A stretch of 37,226 nucleotides of DNA from a virus, in IMG/VR virus record IMGVR_UViG_3300035704_000386, positions 1 through 37,226 of that record; one strand, 5' to 3'. Positions 6,748-13,514 of this stretch are shown in pieces. The translations under genes and the position numbers were made by a program. Under the pieces are notes generated by a model, which was not told the DNA's origin, searched no databases, and saw only the letters and a list, made by a program, of their open reading frames with translations. The stretch's first letter is position 1, and every line of letters starts with the position of its first letter.

Positions 6748-8608
6748 CGCGGCATTTGCAGACGCACTCAATGGCCGCGGGTTCGGCCTCAAAGGCGCAG
6801 GCGCGCCGATCAAAGCCGCGCCGCCGGCAAAACCTGCGCCACGGTCGATCCGCGACGGCGAGGTCGACATCGGCCGCGCGCCGAATGGCGACGCGATCGG
6901 CCTCGACCTCGGCAAAGCGATCGCCGGCCGCGTGCTCATCCAGGGCAATAGCGGCGCCGGCAAGTCGTGGTTGTTGCGACGCGTCTTCGAGCAGGCGTTT
7001 GGCCGCGTACAGCAGCTCCTCATAGATCCGGAAGGCGAGTTCAAGACGCTCGCGGAGAAGTTCGACGTCGCCGTTTTCTCTGCCGCAGAGGCGCTTCGCG
7101 TCGGCGGTTCGGCCTTTGCGCGCCATCTGCGACAGCATCGCTATTCTGCCGTGCTCGATCTGTCCGACGCGACCGCCGAGCAGCAGATGCGGCTTCTCGC
7201 CGAAGTCGCGACCGGCCTCATCGAGGTCCCTGCGGAACATCAGCATGCGCTCCTCGTGCACGTGGACGAGGCTCAGTCGCTGGTCCCGCGTTACGACCCC
7301 GGCGACGTTGACAACGAGACGCGCGCCAGGGCGCGCGCGGCGCTCGCCGAGCTTATGGGCCGTGGCCGCAAGCGAGGTCTTGCAGGAATCGTCGCCACAT
7401 CGCGCATCGCCGAGACGGCGACGTCGGTTATAGCCCGGCCGACGAATATCATTGTCGGTCGCACCATCTTCGATCGCGACCTCGAGCGCTGCGGCCTGGC
7501 GCTCGGCTATACGGCAGGCGGCGCCAAAGCGCTGCGCACCCTCGCCGACGGCGAGTTCATCTGTCTCGGGCCGGCGATCGCCGGGCCGACGCGCGTCCGC
7601 TTCCGCTGCGGGCCCGTGCAATCGCCGCACAAGGGAGAGACGCCTGGCATCGCGGCGCCCCCTTCTTTGACAGCGGCGCAATCGCGCGAGCTGCTCGGCC
7701 AGGTGCCGAATGTGGATGCTGACGAAAGCTTTTCGGGTCATGCAGCGCCTCAGGACGCCGCACGCGGCCCGCGGAACGTGCCAAGTCGTGTCTGGACGGT
7801 CGACGAAGAGGAGATCGTGCGCGACGGCTATGCGCGCGAACGCTCGCTGACCGATATCGCAAACGACCTCGTCGCCGGCGGCTTCGCCCGCCGCCGCGGT
7901 CCGGCCATCTGCATGCGGGCCCGAGCGCTCGGCCTCGCGAGCTCCTCGCGAAGCGCGCACAACGACTGGAGCGAACCCGAGGACGAAATCGTGCGCCGCG
8001 GCTATGCGGACAAGGACTGCAAGATCGTCGATATCGTCACTTTGCTCGCCGGCGCCGGTTTCGACAGAAGCCGCCAATCCGTACAAATGCGCGCCATCGC
8101 GCTCGGCATCACACGCGACCGCGTCAACTACTACACCGACGAAGAGATCGCGATCGCCAAATCCGCGCTCGAGGCTGGCAAGGCCAACCGCGAGATCATC
8201 GCCGACCTGCGAGCCGCGGGCTATCATCGCGGCGTCACGTCGATCTCGAAATTCGCGCAAAAGCACGGATACGACCGCAGCTCGGAAGGATGGTCGACCG
8301 AGCAGCTCGCAATTCTGCGCGAACGTTACGAAGCCAAGGTCCCGGTGAAGCAAATCGCGGCTGAGCTTTCAAAGCCGATCGGCGGCGTGCGCGCGAAGGC
8401 AAGCAATCTCGGACTGAAGCAACGCCTTCCGTGGACGGAGGCAGAATATAAAATGCTTCGCGACGCCAATGCCGCGGGCGATCGCCTGGCCGACGTCGCC
8501 GAGCGAATAGGAAAGCCCTATCCGAACGTCGCGCGGGTCGCGGCGACCCTCCAGCTTGATTTTCGCACCGGCCGCACGCCGCGCTCCAGCGAGGCTACGA
8601 ATGGCTGA
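6710..8608 (+). CDS. HerA/FtsK-like P-loop ATPase with five C-terminal Myb/SANT-like repeats
   Basis: 632 residues; ATG 6710 is chosen because GAGGAGGAA sits 6-12 bases upstream, although the frame is open further. A 50-residue Ala/Pro-rich lead precedes Walker A GNSGAGKS (79-86) and Walker B LLVHVDEAQ (181-189); an RGRKRGLAGIVATSR stretch (218-232) fits the sensor region of HerA-type motors. From residue 361 five repeats of 47-58 residues follow, led by Trp362, Trp420, Tyr475, Trp528 and Trp575, each an acidic first helix (DEEEIV or EPEDEIV type), a middle helix ending in Ile-Ala or equivalent, and a basic third helix, as in SANT/Myb or GcrA-like DNA-binding units. Likely a DNA-tethered motor; substrate unknown. 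Its architecture differs from the ATPase at 4176. Confidence 0.8.
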   Translation: MAPPIATRPAAADAAFADALNGRGFGLKGAGAPIKAAPPAKPAPRSIRDGEVDIGRAPNGDAIGLDLGKAIAGRVLIQGNSGAGKSWLLRRVFEQAFGRVQQLLIDPEGEFKTLAEKFDVAVFSAAEALRVGGSAFARHLRQHRYSAVLDLSDATAEQQMRLLAEVATGLIEVPAEHQHALLVHVDEAQSLVPRYDPGDVDNETRARARAALAELMGRGRKRGLAGIVATSRIAETATSVIARPTNIIVGRTIFDRDLERCGLALGYTAGGAKALRTLADGEFICLGPAIAGPTRVRFRCGPVQSPHKGETPGIAAPPSLTAAQSRELLGQVPNVDADESFSGHAAPQDAARGPRNVPSRVWTVDEEEIVRDGYARERSLTDIANDLVAGGFARRRGPAICMRARALGLASSSRSAHNDWSEPEDEIVRRGYADKDCKIVDIVTLLAGAGFDRSRQSVQMRAIALGITRDRVNYYTDEEIAIAKSALEAGKANREIIADLRAAGYHRGVTSISKFAQKHGYDRSSEGWSTEQLAILRERYEAKVPVKQIAAELSKPIGGVRAKASNLGLKQRLPWTEAEYKMLRDANAAGDRLADVAERIGKPYPNVARVAATLQLDFRTGRTPRSSEATNG

Positions 8609-8801
8609 CCGCGACGTCGTCGAATTCGACTGCTGCGAATGCGGCGTTCACGTCTTCGCGCTCTGCCTCGATCGCGCGCCCGAGCCGCCGCTCTGCTGCA
8701 CGTGTCTTCACCTGCCCGGCTGGCATCGCGACCCTCAGCTGCGCGCCATCTACGACCCTTGGCGGCCGGCCGACGGTCCGAGCGCCGCCGCGGACCCGTG
8801 A
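8601..8801 (+). CDS. small Cys-rich, putative zinc-binding protein
   Basis: 66 residues overlapping the preceding ATPase by 8 bases. A FDCCECG motif (Cys-Cys-x-Cys), a single Cys in ALCLD and CCTCLHLPGWH provide seven Cys and a His, enough for one or two zinc sites like a short zinc ribbon. The 'C.ECG...LPGWH' layout resembles small phage unknowns. Stop overlaps the following GTG (8798). Confidence 0.6.
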   Translation: MADRDVVEFDCCECGVHVFALCLDRAPEPPLCCTCLHLPGWHRDPQLRAIYDPWRPADGPSAAADP

Positions 8802-8803
8802 CG

Positions 8804-9097
8804 ATGGTCGCCCGTGTCCTCGCGCGCATCCCGAGAAAGCTCGACCCGATCCGGACCTGGTCGGAGCCGATCGACGATCGCACCTTCGCGTTCAGTGCCC
8901 TGTTCACCAAGCAGCATGGCTTCCACGTCTACGGCTTCTCGGCCTTCATCATCGTCGACCGCGACGAGGTCTATCGGCTCGGCCGGTCGCACTGGCGCGA
9001 CGTCGCGCGGCGGCACTTCGACGAGCGCCTTAAGCAGCACGCCGACTATCACGGCCCCTTCCTCGCCTACTTCGGCGACGCCGGGCATTTTGCCTGA
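8804..9097 (+). CDS. hypothetical protein
   Basis: 97 residues from ATG 8804; a GTG at 8798 overlapping the previous stop would add two residues. Aromatic-rich mixed alpha/beta sequence (FHVYGFSAFIIVDRDEVYRLGR) with a helical stretch near the end (RRHFDERLKQHADYHG). No family recognised. It directly precedes the nuclease-like gene, whose possible TTG start overlaps its stop. Confidence 0.55.
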   Translation: MVARVLARIPRKLDPIRTWSEPIDDRTFAFSALFTKQHGFHVYGFSAFIIVDRDEVYRLGRSHWRDVARRHFDERLKQHADYHGPFLAYFGDAGHFA

Positions 9098-9107
9098 GAC
9101 GCAGGCG

Positions 9108-9701
9108 ATGCGCGCCGCGATTGCGACATGGGGCCGCGCGCGATGGCCCGGCGTGCGCGTCATCCACGAGCTCGTGCTCGGCGAGCGTCGCATCGACATA
9201 GCGTTCATCGGCGAGCGCGACCTGATCGGTTTCGAGCTCAAGTCCAGCCTCGACCGGCTGGATCGGCTGCGCGAGCAGATGAAGGAGTTTCGCCGCTACC
9301 TGCCGGAATGCTGGGTCGCGGCCGCGCCGAAATGGGAGAACGCGCCGCGGCTCAAGCGCCAGCCCAACGTGGTGCTGGTCGGCGCCGGCGAGGTCCGCGA
9401 GGTCGACAAGTGGCCGGGCTGGCGGCCGTACCGCGACGAGCTGGTGTGCTCGCGGCTCCTCGAGCTCCTGTGGCGCGACGAGGCGGCGCGGATCGCGCAC
9501 CGAACCGACGTGATTCCGTCGGCGCATCACAGCCAGCTCAAGATGGGCCACATCAAGAAGATGCTGGCGCGGCTCCTGACCGGCAATGAGATCATCGCCG
9601 AAGTCTGCCGCGAGCTGCGGTCCCGGCCGCTGGTCGGCATCGGGTCGGATCCTCCCGTCGGATCATCCGACGCGCCGCACGCTCGTCCAGTTGCCGATTA
9701 A
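9108..9701 (+). CDS. PD-(D/E)XK nuclease-like protein (sce7726-type)
   Basis: 197 residues from ATG 9108; an in-frame TTG at 9090 overlapping the previous stop would add six. The N-terminal half carries a PD-(D/E)XK core: helix with Glu21 (HELVLGE), Asp30 in RRIDIAF, and Glu43-x-Lys45 in IGFELKSS, then a helix (RLREQMKEFRRY) and a strand (CWVAA). This is the order expected for Mg-dependent endonuclease/repair folds and is close in style to sce7726-family proteins. The C-terminal half (HIKKMLARLLTGNEIIAEVCRELRSR) is helical. It is the last gene of the plus-strand run, and could pair with the HerA-like motors as nucleases do in HerA-NurA systems; that pairing is inference. Confidence 0.62.
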   Translation: MRAAIATWGRARWPGVRVIHELVLGERRIDIAFIGERDLIGFELKSSLDRLDRLREQMKEFRRYLPECWVAAAPKWENAPRLKRQPNVVLVGAGEVREVDKWPGWRPYRDELVCSRLLELLWRDEAARIAHRTDVIPSAHHSQLKMGHIKKMLARLLTGNEIIAEVCRELRSRPLVGIGSDPPVGSSDAPHARPVAD

Positions 9702-9726
9702 CCCCTTGAGTGCCCTAGCGGGTTAA
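9698..9726. terminator. inverted repeat between convergent genes, possible bidirectional terminator
   Basis: TTAACCC (9698-9704) is repeated inverted as GGGTTAA (9720-9726) with a 15-base loop. The repeat covers the stop codons of both convergent genes (TAA at 9699-9701 on plus, TAG at 9715-9717 on minus). The stem is only 7 bp and lacks a U-tract, so termination is a modest guess based mainly on position. Confidence 0.3.
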
Positions 9727-10326
9727 GTGGACGATTTTGGCGCCGGGAGCTCGGCCCATGCGAGAAAAGCTGCGCCACGCGCCGATCAGCGCAGACTTCG
9801 CGTCATCCTCGGTCGCCGCCCAGCCGCTCGACGCGAATGTCGGGCTGTCCGTCGCGGTCAGCGCGAAGAGCTGCCAATGCGGATCATGCCGCGGGCCGCC
9901 GCGCGGCCGGTGCACGCGGCCGACCCCGTCATAGCCGCCCGACGCGAGCAGCCAGTCGGCGTCCGGATCGCACGACCGCGCCATGTGCGGCGCGTGCTCG
10001 ATCGTCTTGAGCCACCGCGGCGCCTCGGTCCCCTCGCGCCGGATGCCCGCCCAGGCGGCCCAAGCTCGGAAGGCGGCGACGAGCTGCTCCTTCGCGGCCG
10101 CGACGTCGCCGCCGGCGTGGCCGGCCAGGACGATCGGCGCATCCAGCGCCGGCGCGCCGGTGAGCCCCCACGCAATATGCGGCTTGAAACCGCCGACGTT
10201 CGCGATGCTGCCGACCGACCAGGCGCCGCTGTACAGCACCCAATCCTCGTTCTTGGCGGCCTCGCTGACGCGCCGCGGATAGCTGTGCGGCGATTGGTCG
10301 AAGGCGCGGACCCAGCGCAACGTCAT
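9715..10326 (-). CDS. hypothetical protein with an internal duplication
   Basis: 203 residues, convergent with the nuclease-like gene. Two halves resemble each other: both have D-W-x-L-x-S-G followed by V-G, then a Pro-His pair before a beta strand, and end in an A-K-x-x-L-x-x-A-(F/W)-R helix (residues about 28-95 and 123-195). Unknown proteins with repeated 'GW..T..DAK..L..AW' segments are found in rhizobial genomes (from memory). No catalytic motif is visible. The start ATG lies 4 bases after the stop of the upstream small gene, so both form one unit lying beyond the late-operon terminator. Confidence 0.65.
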   Translation of the reverse strand: MTLRWVRAFDQSPHSYPRRVSEAAKNEDWVLYSGAWSVGSIANVGGFKPHIAWGLTGAPALDAPIVLAGHAGGDVAAAKEQLVAAFRAWAAWAGIRREGTEAPRWLKTIEHAPHMARSCDPDADWLLASGGYDGVGRVHRPRGGPRHDPHWQLFALTATDSPTFASSGWAATEDDAKSALIGAWRSFSRMGRAPGAKIVHLTR

Positions 10327-10330
10327 GGCG

Positions 10331-10528
10331 CTAGAACACCACCTCGGAATTGTCGCGCTGGTCGACGATCTTGACCGTCGCCCCGCGCTCGCGCGCCGCC
10401 AGCGCCAGCGCGGCCGCGATCGCGGCGCTGCGCACGTCGCGCATCGTGCGCGACACGCCGTTCACCTGGATCTCGAACATCTCGCCGCGGGGCCGCGGCG
10501 CGTCCTGCGCGTCGACCATCTTTGTCAT
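10331..10528 (-). CDS. small hypothetical protein
   Basis: 65 residues; the start at 10528 is chosen because GGGAGG lies 5 bases upstream, better than an in-frame ATG at 10552. The core (MFEIQVNGVSRTMRDVRSAAIAAA) looks like a beta strand, a helix and a final strand (GATVKIVDQRDN): a small beta-alpha-beta domain. It sits just downstream of the strong terminator at 10583-10624, so it needs its own promoter, which I could not locate. Confidence 0.6.
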   Translation of the reverse strand: MTKMVDAQDAPRPRGEMFEIQVNGVSRTMRDVRSAAIAAALALAARERGATVKIVDQRDNSEVVF

Positions 10529-10582
10529 CGGTCCTCCCGAGCTCCGCCGCACCCTCGCACGGCGAAGCGGCGCCGGCCAAAT

Positions 10583-10624
10583 GCAAAAAGCCCGCCCCCG
10601 GCGCAGCGGCCGAGGACGGGCTTC
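10583..10624 (-). terminator. strong intrinsic terminator of the late operon
   Basis: Read on the minus strand, AAGCCCGTCCTCGG pairs with CCGGGGGCGGGCTT (14 bp including three G-U pairs) around an 8-base loop and is followed at once by TTTGC, giving a run of five U from the stem end. It lies about 25 bases after the stop of the CHAP-like gene, so it closes the lysis cassette. The plus-strand reading lacks a comparable U-tract, so it acts one way. Confidence 0.85.
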
Positions 10625-10648
10625 GAAAAGGGCTGAAGGCCAGCGACG

Positions 10649-11377
10649 CTAATCGGGACTGACGTACACCGCGACGCTCTTTGCCGCGACCGGATATTCG
10701 CGCACGCGGCCGCCGCCGGCGTTGCCGGCGATCAGGATCGGATCACCCTGGGCGTCGAACCCGGACACCAGGCCGACATGGCCGCCGCGGCCGCGGTGCA
10801 ACACCGCGACGGCGCCGACCCGCGCGCTGACGTGCGGCAGGCGCTCCCAATCGCGCGCCCAGGCCGGGTTGTGCAGCCGGGCGGCCGCCCCCGGCAGGAC
10901 CATCGCCAGGAACCGGCCGCACCACGCCGTCCGCCATCCCGTGGGGTTGCGGCCGACGAAACGCCGCGCGTTGTCGACCGCCCCGCCGGAGCCAATAAGA
11001 CGGCCGCCGGTTGGGGTATCGGAACCGGGCCCGTAGACGCGGTCGCCCGCCGCGGCGCGCGCCGGCGCCGCGCGGCCCGGGCGGACGCGGCCGTCCCGAT
11101 CGGATGCGCCGGCGTCCATTTCGGCGGCCTTGCGCGGAGCAGGCCCCCTCACCGTCCTCGCCCGATGGTGATGACCTATATGGGCGCGTGATAGCCGATG
11201 GCGGCGCGCCCGGTGGTGCTGGCGCGGGCGCAGCGGCGCCGGGGCGGCCGCCGGCACGATCGCGCAATAGGTCCCCGCGCACATCACCCGCGCAAAAGCG
11301 TGCGGGCGCGCCAAGGCGCCCGCGGCGAGGCACAGGACGGCGATCGCGGCCGCGGCCGCGCAGGCGGTTCTGATCAT
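10649..11377 (-). CDS. secreted CHAP/NlpC-like (TIGR02594-type) peptidoglycan hydrolase
   Basis: 242 residues. ATG 11377 is chosen because GAGGTGA sits 5 bases upstream; a GTG at 11386 overlaps that site. A signal peptide is clear (residues 1-23, Ala/Leu core ending ALA). A His/Arg/Pro-rich linker follows, then the catalytic domain: NPTGW (144-148), Cys153 in AWCGRF, a GAVAVL strand (188-193) and His200 in RGRGGHVG, then a strand and GNAGG. The Cys-His pair and order match the TIGR02594/CHAP group of cell-wall peptidases. As last gene of the lysis cassette it may act with the GH108 endolysin or be exported by itself. The fold call is good; the bond cut is unknown. Confidence 0.75.
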   Translation of the reverse strand: MIRTACAAAAAIAVLCLAAGALARPHAFARVMCAGTYCAIVPAAAPAPLRPRQHHRARRHRLSRAHIGHHHRARTVRGPAPRKAAEMDAGASDRDGRVRPGRAAPARAAAGDRVYGPGSDTPTGGRLIGSGGAVDNARRFVGRNPTGWRTAWCGRFLAMVLPGAAARLHNPAWARDWERLPHVSARVGAVAVLHRGRGGHVGLVSGFDAQGDPILIAGNAGGGRVREYPVAAKSVAVYVSPD

Positions 11378-11441
11378 GGATGTCACCTCAGGGTGAAGGC
11401 GGCGCGTAGCTTTTCGCGATCGCGTTCGTGAGCTCGCGCGC

Positions 11442-11690
11442 TCACCGCCGCTGCTCGAGCGCGCGGAGCCTGTCCGACAGGTCGGCGATGCGGCTTGAGT
11501 CGGCCTTCTGGCGCGCGTCGACGCCGGCGAGGCCGACCTCGTAGCGCTGCATCGCCGTCTTGATGTCGTGCACCTCGCCCGCGGTGTTGTTCGCCGTCGC
11601 GTAGAGCACGCCCCAGGCGACGGCCGCCGCGAGCACGCTCACCACCACGGGCCAATAGGAGCGCGTCAGATCGCCCAGCTTCTCGACCAT
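11442..11690 (-). CDS. small membrane protein with C-terminal coiled coil (lysis-associated)
   Basis: 82 residues. Residues about 12-33 (YWPVVVSVLAAAVAWGVLYATA) form one membrane helix, followed by a heptad-like stretch (VHDIKTAMQRYEVGLAGVD, ending SDRLRALEQRR). One N-terminal helix plus periplasmic coiled coil fits an inner-membrane spanin subunit or a holin partner; neither is proven. It is placed between the holin and the CHAP-like gene, which supports a role in lysis. Confidence 0.65.
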   Translation of the reverse strand: MVEKLGDLTRSYWPVVVSVLAAAVAWGVLYATANNTAGEVHDIKTAMQRYEVGLAGVDARQKADSSRIADLSDRLRALEQRR

Positions 11691-11699
11691 CGTGGTCCC

Positions 11700-12089
11700 C
11701 TACCGCTTGAAGATGCGCGCGACCTTCTCGATCGTGCGGCCGCCGAAATACGCATAGATCACGGCTTCGAACACGCCCCACATGCGCGGGTCGAGCGCGT
11801 CCGTCGTCCCGAGGTGGAAGCACTTGTCCCAGACCACCACCTTGAACGTGAAGATGATGAACGGCGCCGCGAACAGCGGGCGGATCAGCGCCGTCGGCCA
11901 CCAGCCCTGCTCCTGGCGGATCAGCGCCGCTTCGGTCTGGCGCTGCGCGACCTCGCCGAGGATTTCTTTCTCGGCGAGATCGACCGCCAGGTTGTCCTGC
12001 TGCGTCGCGTTGGCGAGCTTGGTCCGGTAGGCGTCGATCAGCCCCTTGATGACCGGGCCGCCGAGGAACGCGAAGAGCGTGCCCCACAT
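11700..12089 (-). CDS. holin (GTA-type 3TM holin family)
   Basis: 129 residues. The middle motif QGWWPTALIRPLFA and the following hydrophobic helix (APFIIFTFKVVVW) match the GTA_holin_3TM family, as does a second helix near FEAVIYAYFGGRTIEK at the C-terminus; an N-terminal amphipathic/hydrophobic start (LFAFLGGPVIKGLI) gives the third. An Ala/Gln/Glu-rich helix (residues 25-60) connects them. Holins make the inner-membrane lesion that lets the endolysin reach the wall; the neighbours are an endolysin and two one-helix membrane proteins. Confidence 0.82.
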   Translation of the reverse strand: MWGTLFAFLGGPVIKGLIDAYRTKLANATQQDNLAVDLAEKEILGEVAQRQTEAALIRQEQGWWPTALIRPLFAAPFIIFTFKVVVWDKCFHLGTTDALDPRMWGVFEAVIYAYFGGRTIEKVARIFKR

Positions 12090-12131
12090 GGTTGGTATGT
12101 TCCCTGCTCGAGCGCGCGGACGACCGGCCGA

Positions 12132-12965
12132 TCAGCCGGTCGCCGCCTTCACCTTGGCGTCGTGCGCCAGGCCGTAGATCGTGAGCACGATGCTCATCAT
12201 CGCGATCGCGACGAGCACGTACTTCACGATCGTGATCGCGTCCTGGAACGGCGCGAGCTGCGTGCTCGCGCTGGTGAGCTGCTCGGCGATGCCGGCCGCC
12301 ATCACGCTGCCCGTGGTCGTCGCCGCGCCGGTCGCCGGCGCGAGCGGCGCCGGCGTCGTCTCCTCGGCCTTGGCGCGCGCCGTCGCCGATGCTCGCAGCT
12401 CGTCGTGCAGGCCGTTGCGCTTCGGCTCCGCCTCGCCCGCCGCCATCGCCTTCGCGGCCTTCTCGACGTGGTCGACGCGCGCGAGCCAGCCGCGGCCGTA
12501 GCGCGGGAACTGGCGCAGCGCGCGGTAGAAGCCGCGCCGGCGCTCGCAGAAGGCGTGGATCGTCGCCGCGGTCTTACGCGCGTCCTGGCATAGCGCTGAC
12601 ACCTTGGCGAGCGTCACATCGCCCATGAAGCCGTCGACGCGCACGCCGATCGCCGCTTGCAGGTTCTTCGCCGCTTGCGCCGGGCCCGTATTCACGCAGG
12701 CGTCGAAGAACGCGTAGTCGAGGCCGGCCGGCAGGCGGTCGCACCACGGCGACCAGTAGCGGTCGCGATAGATCTCGCCATATTCGGCCGGCGTGATCTT
12801 CCACACGTCCTGCGGCGGCAGGCTGTGCCGCGCGCGAAAGCCGTCATATTCGCGCTGGATGATGCCGTAGGCGGTGCGGCCGCCATGGTCGTGCGGATCG
12901 TCGTCGAGGCCGCCTTCGTCGACCAGGACGAGCTTGAGCGCGCGGGCGAAGTTCTCGGCCACCAT
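12132..12965 (-). CDS. GH108 family endolysin (N-acetylmuramidase-type) with C-terminal membrane segment
   Basis: 277 residues. The N-terminal half is a GH108 lysozyme-like domain: LVDEGGLDDDPHDHGGRTAYG starts at 14, with Glu17 as the expected catalytic acid, followed by YWSPWCDRLP and the DACVNTGP substrate-site segment, and the PG_binding_3-like part (AIGVRVDGFMGDVTL). GH108 enzymes cut the glycan of peptidoglycan. Unusually, after an Ala/Thr/Pro linker (about 200-225) the protein ends in a membrane helix (TIVKYVLVAIAMMSIVLTIYG), so it would be C-terminally anchored or carry a holin-like tail. Upstream: a one-helix membrane protein; downstream: the holin. Confidence 0.85.
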   Translation of the reverse strand: MVAENFARALKLVLVDEGGLDDDPHDHGGRTAYGIIQREYDGFRARHSLPPQDVWKITPAEYGEIYRDRYWSPWCDRLPAGLDYAFFDACVNTGPAQAAKNLQAAIGVRVDGFMGDVTLAKVSALCQDARKTAATIHAFCERRRGFYRALRQFPRYGRGWLARVDHVEKAAKAMAAGEAEPKRNGLHDELRASATARAKAEETTPAPLAPATGAATTTGSVMAAGIAEQLTSASTQLAPFQDAITIVKYVLVAIAMMSIVLTIYGLAHDAKVKAATG

Positions 12966-12968
12966 GGC

Positions 12969-13223
12969 TCAGGCCCCGATCTTGGTCTTGATCGTGGCGA
13001 CGTCGGCCTTCAGCGCGTCGAGGCCTGCCTCCTCGATCGTCTTCAGGCGCGTCTCGATGTCGACGAGTCGGCCCTCGGCGCGCGCCGCGAGCGCGGCCTT
13101 CTGGCTGGTAAACCAGACCTTGAGCTTGGCCTTCCAAGCCGGCCAGCGCGCCGCGATCCAGTAGACCAGCAGGATGCCGGCAACGCCGAGTGCGGCGCCG
13201 AGCGCGAGCGTGAGCGTGTCCAT
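12969..13223 (-). CDS. small membrane protein with coiled coil (first gene of lysis cassette)
   Basis: 84 residues; ATG 13223 is preferred to an upstream in-frame start because it puts the membrane helix at the N-terminus and has a purine-rich GGAGA upstream. Residues 3-26 (TLTLALGAALGVAGILLVYWIAA) are a membrane helix; the rest is charged with heptad-like Leu/Ile spacing (ETRLKTIEEAGLDALKADVATIKTKI). It resembles the protein at 11442-11690 in layout, though not in sequence. Holin/antiholin or spanin-type roles are possible. Confidence 0.62.
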   Translation of the reverse strand: MDTLTLALGAALGVAGILLVYWIAARWPAWKAKLKVWFTSQKAALAARAEGRLVDIETRLKTIEEAGLDALKADVATIKTKIGA

Positions 13224-13285
13224 TGATGGTCTCCGATGGTTGGTGATGGTGTGGTTGTGTGGAAAAGGGGCCGAAATGCCGCGCG

Positions 13286-13314
13286 TATAAATCGTGGCTT
13301 CGGCCCGTGGACAA
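13286..13314 (-). promoter_or_regulatory. weak candidate promoter for the lysis cassette
   Basis: In the 291-base gap between the fibre gene and the lysis genes, minus-strand TTGTCC (13314-13309) is separated by exactly 17 bases from TTTATA (13291-13286), about 60 bases before the start at 13223. The -35 matches 4 of 6 and the -10 only 3 of 6 of the sigma-70 consensus. The AT-rich TATAAA is rare in this GC-rich sequence, which is why it stands out. Apart from this and the plus-strand microORF I see nothing else in the gap. Confidence 0.25.
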
Positions 13315-13364
13315 TGGCCGGTTGAGTCCGCTAGGGTTGTGTTTCCCAGAAGCGGAACACGCAT

Positions 13365-13505
13365 ATGTGGTGGCTCTTCCTCGGCGCGGCAGTTCTATTG
13401 ATCGCGGGTCGGATATTGATCAGGCCGCGCGGTGGAATTCTCGCCCCGCCGATCAGCGGCCGAACTGAGCGCTCTGCGGCCGCGCCACGCGACCTGCTCG
13501 GCTAG
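13365..13505 (+). CDS. possible plus-strand membrane microprotein (46 aa)
   Basis: A 46-codon frame opposite to all surrounding genes, in the gap between fibre and lysis genes, ending 9 bases before the fibre stop on the other strand. Residues 2-20 (WWLFLGAAVLLIAGRILI) are a convincing membrane helix followed by a basic, Pro-rich tail. AGAAGCGG lies upstream as a poor Shine-Dalgarno. Could be a moron or superinfection-exclusion peptide; could be chance. Confidence 0.35.
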   Translation: MWWLFLGAAVLLIAGRILIRPRGGILAPPISGRTERSAAAPRDLLG

Positions 13506-13514
13506 CGCAAAACG

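Noticed and set aside
4176-8608. The two P-loop ATPases as terminase large subunit or packaging motor
   Set aside because: No terminase nuclease domain or characteristic terminase motifs; gene position is far from the portal, and the Walker regions fit HerA/FtsK better.
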